Source: Fibrella aquatilis
GTDB taxonomy: Bacteria > Bacteroidota > Bacteroidia > Cytophagales > Spirosomataceae
Direction: 5' to 3'
DNA length: 64,000 bases
Assembly (NCBI RefSeq): GCF_017353255.1
Contig: NZ_JAFMYU010000004.1
Location: forward strand, 124,001 to 188,000
The notes under the pieces are model-generated. The model made no database searches. It saw nothing but the letters and a program-made list of their open reading frames with translations, and had not been told where the DNA came from. How positions within the stretch are numbered: position 1 is the first letter of the stretch; every line of letters begins with the position of its first letter. Made by a program: the position numbers and the translations under genes. Of this stretch, positions 42,797-51,293 are shown piece by piece.

Positions 42797-42999
42797 TTGG
42801 TGGTTGGCTTCGCGCTGTGAGTTGCTGTCGCGCGGCCGGAACGCCGGACCGCCCTCAACTGCGCTCGGGGTGACAGGCCACTAGAGTAAGTATCCTAGCT
42901 TGAGTCAAGGTCGTTGTCACCCCGAGCGCAGTTGAGGGCGGTCCGGCGTTCCGGCCGCGCGACAGCAACTCACAGCGCGAAGCCAACCACCAACTAACT
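42791..42999. repeat. Giant palindrome Y, 85-bp perfect arms
   Basis: Arms 42791-42875 and 42915-42999 are perfect complements over 85 bp, with a 39-nt loop. The left arm begins with the hemG codons Ser-stop (AGT TAG), and the right arm ends with the same codons of the convergent gene. Inner arm text GTCACCCCGAGCGCAG belongs to the CHPERSRG-type dispersed word known from many bacterial genomes. Confidence 0.97.
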
Positions 43000-43206
43000 C
43001 TTTCCCCTTACCGACTCAAAATCAGACTTGATACGGCCTACGGTCTGAGCTAAGAACGTCTGTAGCTGCTGGTTGAAACTGGCTTGTTCGTCGGGGGGCA
43101 GGGCGGCGTAGAGGTCTTTTAGCTCCTGATTGATGGCGGCCCGTTCGGCGGGGGTGGCGGCGTTGATAGACCGGGTATGGTAGGTCTTGAAATCGTAGGT
43201 AATCAT
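42994..43206 (-). CDS. Small helical protein of unknown function
   Basis: 70 aa from MITYDFKTYHTRSINAATPA (43206); 77 aa if the ATG at 43227 is used. Two amphipathic helices (AAINQELKDLYAALPPDEQA and SFNQQLQTFLAQTVGRIKSD). No membrane or export signal. Not recognised; similar short conserved proteins occur in Cytophagales. The final Ser and stop codon are inside palindrome Y. Confidence 0.55.
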   Translation of the reverse strand: MITYDFKTYHTRSINAATPAERAAINQELKDLYAALPPDEQASFNQQLQTFLAQTVGRIKSDFESVRGKS

Positions 43207-43418
43207 GCCGGGAAAACGGGTAGGCAATGTCCTGAGTTCAGCGAATCAGATTTTGGGGTTTCACTAAACCTTTTGGGTAAAAAAAAGTCATATTAACGTT
43301 TAAGGAAGGACAGGTTTGGCCTATTATTGGGGTTTGGACCGTCTGCCATACCTTTACAGTTCAGTGTTTTACTACAACCAATTGCTTGTTTAACCCATTT
43401 GCCAATCAATCATTTCTG

Positions 43419-43811
43419 ATGAAAAAAACGTTAGGCTTCCTTCTCGCCACTGCCAGTTTGGCCACGGCATCGTTTACGGCACAGGCGCAGGACAATATTC
43501 CTGACGACATGAAAGCCCTGATGTCTAAATATACCTGTATTGCCTGTCACCGGGTAGACGTCAAACTAGTTGGTCCGGCTTACAAAGACGTGGCCAAGCG
43601 TAATTATACAAACGACCAAATCGTTGAGCTGATTTATAATCCCAAGCCTAGCAACTGGCCGGGCTACATTGCGATGGCTCCCATGAAACAAGTACCCAAA
43701 GAAGATGCCCTGAAACTGGCCGGCTGGATCAACACCCTCGACGGTACCCCTGGCTTAGGCCCCGCCAAAGGCGCTAAAAAAGGCGCCTCCAAGAAGGGGA
43801 AGAAAGCATAA
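43419..43811 (+). CDS. Periplasmic c-type cytochrome
   Basis: 130 aa. The start MKKTLGFLLATAS opens a clear signal peptide ending TAQAQ; the TTG frame upstream (43386) is not used. One haem-binding motif CIACH (in YTCIACHRVD) and a likely Met ligand in MAPM place it in the small class I cytochromes (c551/c552-like). The tail is Lys/Gly-rich (KGAKKGASKKGKKA). It transfers electrons in the periplasm. Single gene followed by palindrome O. Confidence 0.92.
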   Translation: MKKTLGFLLATASLATASFTAQAQDNIPDDMKALMSKYTCIACHRVDVKLVGPAYKDVAKRNYTNDQIVELIYNPKPSNWPGYIAMAPMKQVPKEDALKLAGWINTLDGTPGLGPAKGAKKGASKKGKKA

Positions 43812-43814
43812 GGA

Positions 43815-43942
43815 TAATTAAGAATTAAGAATTGTAAATTAAGAATGGCGGTTCCGGTTCGGGCTGACACAAGAGCGAGTTCTCCTGCGTCAGCCCGAAC
43901 CGGAACCGCCATTCTTAATTTACAATTCTTAATTCTTAATTA
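43815..43942. repeat. Palindrome O, 56-nt arms reaching into the rlmB 3' end
   Basis: Arms 43815-43870 and 43887-43942 differ at one position; the loop is 16 nt. Apex CGGGCTGACAC/GCGTCAGCCCG. Word AATTAAGAATTAAGAATTG. It starts 4 bp after the cytochrome stop; the right arm contains the rlmB stop and encodes its last four residues. Confidence 0.93.
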
Positions 43943-45128
43943 CATTCCCTGATCGCTGCCGCACCACTTCATAGAGCATCACGCCGGTGGCGACGGAGAC
44001 GTTGAGGGAGCCGACGGTGCCGAGGAGGGGGATTTTGATGTGGCCGTCTACGGCGCGGAGAATTTCGGGCGAGATGCCGTCTTCTTCCGACCCCATCACA
44101 ATGGCCAACGGACCCGTGAGGTCGTTGTTGAGCGTATACAGATCACGGTGCGATTTTTCGGTACAGGCCACCACCTGCACGCCCGACTTTTGCAGGAACC
44201 CAATCGTATCGACCAGGTCAAATTCGCGGCAGACCGAGATGTGGTTCAGGGCACCCGACGAGGTCTTCATGGCGTCGGAGTTGATGGCCGCTGAGCCTTT
44301 GCCGGGTATCACAATACACTGAACACCAGCGCATTCGGCCGTGCGGGCAATGGCGCCGAAGTTGCGCACGTCGGTGATGCGGTCGAGCAGGAGCAGGAAC
44401 GGGGTTTCGCCGCGCTCGTGTACGTCGGCCATCACGTTCGAGAGTTTCACGTAGGTGACGGCCGCCACCAGACACACCACACCCTGATGATTCTTGCGCG
44501 TGAGGCGGTTTAGTTTATCTACCGGCACCCGCTGAATGGTGACGCGGTTCTGAAACGCCAGGTTCTGAATGTCGGGGTTGCTCATCCCGATCTCCATATA
44601 CAGCTTGTCAATCTGCTGATCAGACTTCAATGTCTCGATCACCGACTGTATCCCGTAGACCATCTCTTCCGGCGACGGCCCAGTGCTGTTTTCCTCAAAA
44701 CGTGGCCCCTGCTGTTCACGGCGGGGTTTATCGTGCCCCTGCCGATCCTGGCTGGGGCGGCTGTTGTACGGTTTTTTTGGCCCGGAACGATCTGACTGAT
44801 ATCCACCCGACCGCGGTTGTTCGCGCCGATCACCTCCCGACTGCGGGCGTTTGGGCCGGTCATTGTTGCGGTCATTGCTGTACGGGCGACGTTCGGGGCG
44901 GGCCTCATCACCATCCGTTGCGGGGCGACCACGGAACTCATCACCGGGACCTTCTGCTGGGGCGGGGCGCGACCGGCCCACTGCCGAACGGCTTCGGTCA
45001 ATATCGGGCTGGTCGGTAGCGGACCGGGTAAAATCGCGGGGACGGCGGGCGTCGGCGGACTCGTCGGGCGACGAATCGTCGGGACGGGTGGTGGGTTTGT
45101 TTAGTCGCGTATTGCGCCGGTTCTCCAT
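43929..45128 (-). CDS. rlmB: 23S rRNA 2'-O-methyltransferase RlmB (SpoU/TrmH family) with long disordered N-terminus
   Basis: 399 aa from MENRRNTRLNKPTT; the ATG at 45149 is possible. The C-terminal half is a SPOUT methyltransferase with substrate-binding domain (MVYGIQSVIETLKSDQQIDK) and motifs LDRITDVRNFGAIARTAE, VMGSEEDGIS and PLLGTVGSLNVSVATGVM. The first ~145 residues are Arg/Asp/Gly/Ser-rich and surely disordered, much longer than in enterobacterial RlmB. It methylates a 23S rRNA guanosine (G2251 in E. coli). The gene overlaps the GWxTD gene by 28 bp. Its VIKN end is palindrome-derived. Confidence 0.9.
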   Translation of the reverse strand: MENRRNTRLNKPTTRPDDSSPDESADARRPRDFTRSATDQPDIDRSRSAVGRSRPAPAEGPGDEFRGRPATDGDEARPERRPYSNDRNNDRPKRPQSGGDRREQPRSGGYQSDRSGPKKPYNSRPSQDRQGHDKPRREQQGPRFEENSTGPSPEEMVYGIQSVIETLKSDQQIDKLYMEIGMSNPDIQNLAFQNRVTIQRVPVDKLNRLTRKNHQGVVCLVAAVTYVKLSNVMADVHERGETPFLLLLDRITDVRNFGAIARTAECAGVQCIVIPGKGSAAINSDAMKTSSGALNHISVCREFDLVDTIGFLQKSGVQVVACTEKSHRDLYTLNNDLTGPLAIVMGSEEDGISPEILRAVDGHIKIPLLGTVGSLNVSVATGVMLYEVVRQRSGNVIKN

Positions 45129-46489
45129 GCTTCGACAATCGGGAACCAAACGGGGCGGTACTCTTCATAGCGTACCAGCTCGTAATGGTCATCGACAAAT
45201 TGATTTTGCTTTCTATTAAAGGTAAAATTCACTTCCGACTGGTTGTTGCGGCGGTTGTAGACCCACACTTCGCGGTCTCGGCTACGCTGCACCCGGTCGG
45301 GGGCACCCAGAATGATGTAGATCATCCCCTTGTCGGTTTTCCAGCCTTCTTTGTAGGTGGTAAACAACTGGTTGGCTTCTTCCACCCGGCCATAATAGGC
45401 CCTGATGGCCCTTTTCGCCACCTCTTCACTACCCGACATCAGCGACAGCCAATACCGGTCCAGGGCCTTTTTCACTTCTTTTGAACTGTTCAGTTCGGCC
45501 ATTTCGGTACCGGTACTCATGTACAAAAGGGGCCGAATAAGGCGTTCGGGACGGGTCAGGCGGGGGAAACGCGTGTCGGTCACCACCAGCCCCAACCCGG
45601 CCACGTCGTTGGTGTCGGCCACGAAATAATACAGGCCTTCGCCGGGTAGGCGAATAGGTTCGTTGGTACGCACGGTCATGGTGGTGTCTACATTCAGCGT
45701 ACGTGGGGCGGGCCGCTGCGACGAACTCATGGGCGGCAGGGCCGGGTCGAACTCGTGTTTGTAGCGGAAAACGGTCAGCGTCTGCGGCGTACGGTTCACG
45801 TCGCGGATCACCACCGTGTCCTGCACCTGCACAAAGTTGCGCAGCAGGGGTTGCCCACCGGCCGCGTCATATATGGCGAATTGGTCCGACAATTTAGTGG
45901 GCTTAAATCGCAAAGGCAGGTCGTTGAGGGCCTTTTTACCCGTTGCCGACTCTGAAATTTCGGTCAGCAGCACGGCGTTGGTAGCACCTTTGGGCCGGTT
46001 GATCTGGAACGTCATCCGCAAATGATCGCCCTCGCGCACTACTGATTCGGGCGTGACAGGGATGTTGCCATAGCCCAGCCGTTCACGGTTGTTATAGTCG
46101 GGGTACATGACGTAGTTGACAATAAACCGCTCCTGAAAGGTGGCTACCGACATGGGCTGATTGTTGGGCTGGCTGGTGGTGATGTTCAGAAACACCCGAA
46201 CGCCCGTGGTATCGATGGCCAGGAATTTCCCCTTGATCGCCGTGACTACCCACTCGCTGGTCACTGGTTCAGCAGCCATAGGCGCACTGCCCATGGGCGT
46301 AGATGGCACTGAGGCTGAACGCGTTGCTGGCCGCGACGATGGGCGGGAGTCAGCTTGCCGCACATCACCTTGCCGCGCCGTGCTGGGCGTTTCTACCCGG
46401 TCGCGGGCCGTGGGCATCGGAAACTGCGGCTTCGACGGCGCGCAGGCAGCCAGTAAAGCCACTATAGGAAGGAAACGTAGACTACGCAT
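45101..46489 (-). CDS. GWxTD domain lipoprotein
   Basis: 462 aa. Lipoprotein signal FLPIVALLAAC, then a beta-rich middle (about residues 75-280), and the GWxTD domain near the C-terminus: YKEGWKTDKGMIYIILGAPD followed by VWVYNRR. This domain is restricted mostly to Bacteroidota and Acidobacteria; its function is unknown, but it is usually a cell-envelope protein. It is co-transcribed with rlmB. Confidence 0.88.
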   Translation of the reverse strand: MRSLRFLPIVALLAACAPSKPQFPMPTARDRVETPSTARQGDVRQADSRPSSRPATRSASVPSTPMGSAPMAAEPVTSEWVVTAIKGKFLAIDTTGVRVFLNITTSQPNNQPMSVATFQERFIVNYVMYPDYNNRERLGYGNIPVTPESVVREGDHLRMTFQINRPKGATNAVLLTEISESATGKKALNDLPLRFKPTKLSDQFAIYDAAGGQPLLRNFVQVQDTVVIRDVNRTPQTLTVFRYKHEFDPALPPMSSSQRPAPRTLNVDTTMTVRTNEPIRLPGEGLYYFVADTNDVAGLGLVVTDTRFPRLTRPERLIRPLLYMSTGTEMAELNSSKEVKKALDRYWLSLMSGSEEVAKRAIRAYYGRVEEANQLFTTYKEGWKTDKGMIYIILGAPDRVQRSRDREVWVYNRRNNQSEVNFTFNRKQNQFVDDHYELVRYEEYRPVWFPIVEAWRTGAIRD

Positions 46490-46702
46490 GAATGTGTCAG
46501 TTGGTCAATAGCACAGCACAGTATAAACGAACAACCATACCTGTTTCGTTTGGTTCGGCGGGCAATGCAGTGCCCTCTATAAATGAACCATCAATGGCAA
46601 ACGCGAAGAGATACCCGGCCAGTTGTCCACAGGCGCTACCGGGGTTGGGCGCCATTCAGTATAAAGTGGTAAGTTGTGCTTCGGTTAAGTCAAATATACA
46701 AC

Positions 46703-48211
46703 ATGCGCCTTCTTATTCTGCTGGCTACGTTTTCCGTTAGCCTTGTTGCTAAGCCACCTGGCGGGCGGTTTTTTTATGTGGCTAACAGTGGCAGCGATGC
46801 CAACGACGGACGAACTGCCCAAACCCCCTTCCGGAGCATTGGCAAACTCAACGAGATCGACTTTGAGCCTGGCGACCATATTGCCTTCAGGGGCGGCGAC
46901 ACCTTTGTGGGTCACCTCCAGCTAAGCCACGAAGACGAGGGCACGCCAGCTAACCCGGTGCAGATAGAAAGCTACGGCGCGGATAGAGCTGTGCTCCAAA
47001 ATGCCGACACGTCGACCATCAGTATTCAAGATGCAGGCGGGATCGTTGTGCAGCAGTTGACGTTGACCGGCGTAAACCGAACCACTAACCGAGGGCGCGG
47101 TTTGCACCTGCTCAACACCCGCCCCAAGGCCGATAAGCGGCCATTTATTCAGCTGAAAAATATCAGCGCTTCGTCGTTTGGGCTAGACGGTATCTGCCTG
47201 GCCGGGCAACCAACCGATAGCAGTCAGAGTGGTTTTGAAAACGTACTGATTACCCAGTGCGACCTGTTCGACAACCAGTATCACGGCTTGTTTGTAACCG
47301 GCTTTTGGGATACTAACGCGGCAGGTTATGCCAACAAACACATCAAAATTGACCACTGCGTTGCCTACGAGAACACTGGCAACCCGCTGTTTATGACCAA
47401 CCACAGTGGCAGCGGCATGGAAATAGACGACGTTGAAGATGCCGTTATTGAGTATTGCGAAGCCTACAACAACGGCTATTTGTGCAACTCACGCGTTGGT
47501 GGCCCCTGCGGCATTTGGCTTCATGCCGCCAACCGATCTGTTATTCAGTATTGTGTGGCTATCAATAACCGAACGGGCAGGGGCTTAGACGGGGCTGGTT
47601 TTGATCTTGACGGCGGCACTACCAACTGCATTATTCAATACTGCTACGCCCGCGACAACGACGGAGCCGGTATTCTGCTATGGAATTATGAGCAGGCACC
47701 CCACACCCTGGAAAACAACGTCCTGCGATTCAACATTCTGGAAAACAACGGGCGGCGCAATGATTACGCCGATATCTACATTGGCTCAAGCGGTACGCCC
47801 ATTCGAGGTATTCAGGTCTACAACAACACTATTGCTACCAGTCAGCAACCGCGCACAAAAGCCGCCGCAATCCGAGTGACAAGTGGGGTAAACGTTGGGT
47901 TTACATTTGCCAACAACCTGATTATCACCAACAACTGCCTTGACAAAGATGTACAGCCCCAAAACAAAGACATTGTTTTCGAGGGGAACAAGTGGTATCA
48001 CTACCCAACTCAACGGCCACCGATATCGGGCGTTTTTACGTCTGAATCGCCTCAGCCAACAGCCTTTGCGCAGCTAAAAGGCTATCGGCCCATTCAGCAA
48101 GCAGCTTCTGTGTTGATGGGCAAAACAAAAGCACCCAACGCAGCCAAAGGACTACGCGATTTTGCCGGTCAGCCGGTGCCGGTTGGGTTAGTAGGTGCAT
48201 TGGCCAGGTAG
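46703..48211 (+). CDS. Exported right-handed parallel beta-helix protein
   Basis: 502 aa from MRLLILLATFSVSLVAK, a compact signal peptide. FYVANSGSDANDGRTAQTPF is the standard entry strand of secreted pectin-lyase-fold proteins. Many short coils with asparagine ladders follow (VIEYCEAYNNGYLCNSR, IIQYCYARDNDGAGILLW). It is probably a polysaccharide lyase-like or carbohydrate-binding protein; catalytic residues cannot be assigned by eye. No T9SS tail is present. Convergent with ygiQ, with only 48 bp between them and no palindrome. Confidence 0.82.
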   Translation: MRLLILLATFSVSLVAKPPGGRFFYVANSGSDANDGRTAQTPFRSIGKLNEIDFEPGDHIAFRGGDTFVGHLQLSHEDEGTPANPVQIESYGADRAVLQNADTSTISIQDAGGIVVQQLTLTGVNRTTNRGRGLHLLNTRPKADKRPFIQLKNISASSFGLDGICLAGQPTDSSQSGFENVLITQCDLFDNQYHGLFVTGFWDTNAAGYANKHIKIDHCVAYENTGNPLFMTNHSGSGMEIDDVEDAVIEYCEAYNNGYLCNSRVGGPCGIWLHAANRSVIQYCVAINNRTGRGLDGAGFDLDGGTTNCIIQYCYARDNDGAGILLWNYEQAPHTLENNVLRFNILENNGRRNDYADIYIGSSGTPIRGIQVYNNTIATSQQPRTKAAAIRVTSGVNVGFTFANNLIITNNCLDKDVQPQNKDIVFEGNKWYHYPTQRPPISGVFTSESPQPTAFAQLKGYRPIQQAASVLMGKTKAPNAAKGLRDFAGQPVPVGLVGALAR

Positions 48212-48259
48212 GTAAGGCCTGTCGGAGTATAGCCACCTGCATGGCTCGAATAAACTCAC

Positions 48260-50167
48260 CTATTTCCGATACTTACCCCCACTTTTTCTGACTTTCGCCG
48301 CCAAATTTTCCTGTGCGTAATTCGGCTGGTAATCACCCACCAGGCGTTTGGCTAAGTCGTTGCGGTTGAGACGGGTAAGGCGGTTTTTTATCCAGCGTTT
48401 GAACTCCGGTTTGTACCAGAAAAAGTAATTGTTCTGGTTCTGTTTTTCCTCTTTCGTCTTGGCCGTGTATACCGGTTGCAGCGTGTAGGGATGCACACCC
48501 GTATAGTAGATCACCTCGGCCACGGTCATGGGCGTGGGCGTGAAATCCTGCACCTGCTCCAGCCGGAAACCCAGGTCTTTAGTCTCGGCGGCGAGGTTGG
48601 CCATGTCCTGCTCTTCGCAGCCGGGGTGTGAACTGATGAAGTACGGAATCAGGGGCTGATTGAGGTTGTGCTTGTCCTGAATCTGATCGTATTTCTCTTT
48701 GAACTTCTTGAAATACTTGAACGACGGCTTCCGCATCACCTTCAGCGTGGCATCTGACGTGTGTTCGGGGGCCACTTTCAACCGGCCCGACACGTGGCGC
48801 GTCACCAGTTGCTCCATGTACTCGTCGTGGTTGCCGTCGGCGTTGTTTTTGTTGAAATCATCGACCAGCAAATCGTAGCGAACGCCGGAGCCGACGAAGG
48901 CTTTTTTGATGTCGGGGTGGGCGTCTACTTTCTGGTAAATGCTCGTCAGCGGCTTGTGCGACGTATCCAGGTTTGAGCAGATGACGGGGTTGATGCAGCT
49001 GGGAGCCTGGCAACGGGCGCAGATGGACTCGTCCTTACCCTTCATCCGGTACATATTCGCCGAGGGGCCGCCGAGGTCAGAAATGTAGCCCTTGAATTCG
49101 GGGTGTTTCGCAATCTCGTCGACCTCCTTCATGATCGACTCTTCCGACCGCGACGCTACGAACTTGCCCTGGTGCGCCGAGATGGTGCAGAAGCTACAGC
49201 CGCCGAAACAGCCCCGGTGCATATTGACCGAAAACTTGATCATGTCGTAGGCTGGAATAGGTCCGCGATTTTTGTATTTGGGGTGCGGCAACCGCGTGTA
49301 GGGCAGATCGAACGAGCGGTCCATTTCAGCTTCGTCCATGGTCTTGAACGGCGGGTTGATCACCAGCGTCCGCTTGCCCACTTGCTGCACAATCCGGTTC
49401 GCCTGCCACTTATTCGACTCTACTTCAACGATTTTGAAGTTCGACGCATACTTGATTTTGTCCCCTAAACACACTTCATGACTCGCCAGGGCCACCGTGC
49501 TCCAGGTTTCATGCTCCGGCACCAATGGCGTATTGTCCATGTACGCGATCTGATTCACGTCGCGGATTTCGTTGAGGGGTACGCCACTTTTCACCAGCCG
49601 CAGAATTTCGCGCAGGGGTTGTTCGCCCATGCCATACACGAGCAAATCGGCCCCGGAATCTTCCAGAATGGTGGGCATGAGCCGGTCGGCCCAGTAGTCA
49701 TAATGCGTGACGCGCCGGAGCGACGCCTCGATACCGCCAATGAGCACGGGCACGTCGGGGTAGATGGCTTTGAGGATTTTGGTATAGACCGTGGTGGCGT
49801 AGTCGGGCCGGAAACCCGCCTCCCCACCGGGCGTGTAGGAGTCGTTCGACCGCAGGCGTTTGTTGGCCGTGTAGTGGTTCACCATCGAGTCCATGCAGCC
49901 AGCGGTGACCCCAAAGAAATACTTCGGTTTGCCGAGCTTTTTGAAATCGCGGAGGTCATCGCGCCAGTTGGGCTGGGGGATGATGGCCACTCGAAAGCCC
50001 TCACTCTCAATGATGCGCCCAATGACGGCGGTACCAAACGAGGGGTGGTCTACGTAGGCATCTCCCGAGATCAGGATCACGTCTACATCGTCCCAGCCCC
50101 GCTGTTCGACCTCTTTCTTCGTAATGGGCAACCAATGAGTAATGGGCCGTTCGCGGATGGTTATCAT
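48260..50167 (-). CDS. ygiQ: YgiQ family radical SAM protein
   Basis: 635 aa. N-terminal block WLPITKKEVEQRGWDDVDVI with GDAYVDHPSFG, and the radical SAM cluster CFGGCSFCTISAHQG (Cx3Cx2C) at about residue 315. This is the UPF0313/YgiQ family, an iron-sulfur enzyme of unknown substrate. A TATTTTTG on the minus strand (50172-50179) lies only 5 bp upstream of the ATG; if it is the promoter the transcript would be almost leaderless. Otherwise a monocistronic gene. Confidence 0.92.
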   Translation of the reverse strand: MITIRERPITHWLPITKKEVEQRGWDDVDVILISGDAYVDHPSFGTAVIGRIIESEGFRVAIIPQPNWRDDLRDFKKLGKPKYFFGVTAGCMDSMVNHYTANKRLRSNDSYTPGGEAGFRPDYATTVYTKILKAIYPDVPVLIGGIEASLRRVTHYDYWADRLMPTILEDSGADLLVYGMGEQPLREILRLVKSGVPLNEIRDVNQIAYMDNTPLVPEHETWSTVALASHEVCLGDKIKYASNFKIVEVESNKWQANRIVQQVGKRTLVINPPFKTMDEAEMDRSFDLPYTRLPHPKYKNRGPIPAYDMIKFSVNMHRGCFGGCSFCTISAHQGKFVASRSEESIMKEVDEIAKHPEFKGYISDLGGPSANMYRMKGKDESICARCQAPSCINPVICSNLDTSHKPLTSIYQKVDAHPDIKKAFVGSGVRYDLLVDDFNKNNADGNHDEYMEQLVTRHVSGRLKVAPEHTSDATLKVMRKPSFKYFKKFKEKYDQIQDKHNLNQPLIPYFISSHPGCEEQDMANLAAETKDLGFRLEQVQDFTPTPMTVAEVIYYTGVHPYTLQPVYTAKTKEEKQNQNNYFFWYKPEFKRWIKNRLTRLNRNDLAKRLVGDYQPNYAQENLAAKVRKSGGKYRK

Positions 50168-50343
50168 AGTACAAAAATACGTCTGCTGATGCTATATTGG
50201 TTCCGGTCTAGTACATTGCCACTCAGGCACATCGTCACTGTTTCAGCCCTCCCGTAAGTAGTCAACAAAGCCTAACCCGCAGATGTGCCACTAGCTATGA
50301 ATATTTATCCACTGCAATCCGTGCTCCTAAGAAGCCCCATTGC

Positions 50344-50853
50344 ATGAAACCATTGCTCTTCATCGTCTTCTTTCTACTTAGCTTCATGGAGCAGAGAACG
50401 GATGCATTGTGGTATATAAAAGTATTTAAGGCAAAAGGTCTTGATAAGAAATATCAATTGAGCAGTTTTTTGCAACCTACTTATATCCGAGCGGATTTTA
50501 ACGGAGACTCACTAGAAGACGTAGCCCTGACGATTACCGAGAAATCAACAAACAGGAAAGGTATTCTGTTAATTCATAAGAAATCTAATAACATCTATAT
50601 TTTTGGTGCAGGAACAAACTTTGGCAGCGGAGGAAATAATTTTAAATGGATAGATAGATGGGGACTATATAATAATAAAACAGCATCCGAGGCACAGTTT
50701 GATGAAGCAACTGGTGATATGATTGATGGCAAAGAAATAAAATTAAATCATCCAGGTATATTGTTAGAAGATCATGAAGATGGTGCATTCATCTCTGGTG
50801 GAATCCTATATTGGAATGGAAAAAACTATAGTTGGATACATCAGGGAGAATAA
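50344..50853 (+). CDS. AT-rich exported protein of unknown function
   Basis: 169 aa. A signal peptide (LLFIVFFLLSFMEQRTDA) is followed by an FG-GAP-like calcium-loop segment, ADFNGDSLEDVALTITE, and beta strands (GILLIHKKSNNIYIFGAG). Base composition is much more AT-rich than in flanking genes, with AAA/ATA/AAT codons, which suggests recent acquisition. No neighbouring partner. Family not recognised. Confidence 0.65.
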   Translation: MKPLLFIVFFLLSFMEQRTDALWYIKVFKAKGLDKKYQLSSFLQPTYIRADFNGDSLEDVALTITEKSTNRKGILLIHKKSNNIYIFGAGTNFGSGGNNFKWIDRWGLYNNKTASEAQFDEATGDMIDGKEIKLNHPGILLEDHEDGAFISGGILYWNGKNYSWIHQGE

Positions 50854-50925
50854 GGAAAACAAATCGTAATTATTATCGATCATTTTTTCGCAAATTACTC
50901 ACATCTCTATTACTCAAATCACCAT

Positions 50926-51132
50926 CTATTTCCCTATTAACCGCTTGGCCTCCTGCGGAAATTTCTGGATTAGCCAGGCCAGTACGTCGATTTGTGCCGC
51001 TTTGGGGGCGAGGCGGGTTTGGATGAGTAAGGTGCGTGAGTCGGGGCGGATCAAGGTCAAGTTGGAGAATGAATAATGTAATGCGAACTGTGGGACTATA
51101 GGCTTACTTAGCCTTGGGTAGCTCAGGCCCAA
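50926..51132 (-). other. Short ORF, possible gene remnant
   Basis: A 68-codon frame whose second half (TLLIQTRLAPKAAQIDVLAW, then LIQKFPQEAKRLIGK) looks protein-like, while the first part (FALHYSFSNLTL) runs into low-complexity intergenic text and the arm of palindrome P. It could be the 3' remnant of a lost gene. The 440-bp stretch 50854-51293 otherwise holds AT-rich sequence and palindrome P only. Confidence 0.25.
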
Positions 51133-51175
51133 GGGCGGTCGGCCGCTGCCGCCCCTGGGCCTGAGCTACCCAAGG
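51112..51175. repeat. Intergenic palindrome P, 27-bp arms
   Basis: Arms 51112-51138 and 51149-51175 differ at one position; the loop is TCGGCCGCTG. Arm word CCTTGGGTAGCTCAGGCCC. The apex lacks the GCTGACGC motif. It marks the boundary before the glycan locus. Confidence 0.88.
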
Positions 51176-51293
51176 TTGAAAGTGTGTTTATTATACCATG
51201 TATTGACAGTCAATTAGATGCCTAGTTTTAAAACCTCATAGTTCGCGTTAATATAGTACACTGCGATACTCAAGGTTACGCTCCCTTATTTCT

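Noticed and set aside
48212-48259. Search for a palindrome between convergent beta-helix and ygiQ genes
   Set aside because: Only a very short AGGT/ACCT pairing is present; also none at 30298-30305. Not every convergent junction has one.
50172-50179. TATTTTTG as a leaderless promoter of ygiQ
   Set aside because: It matches the -7 consensus, but lies only 5 bp from the ATG and has no -33 box; kept as a remark only.
49478-50257. 259-codon plus-strand frame opposite ygiQ
   Set aside because: Antisense shadow of a conserved radical SAM gene.
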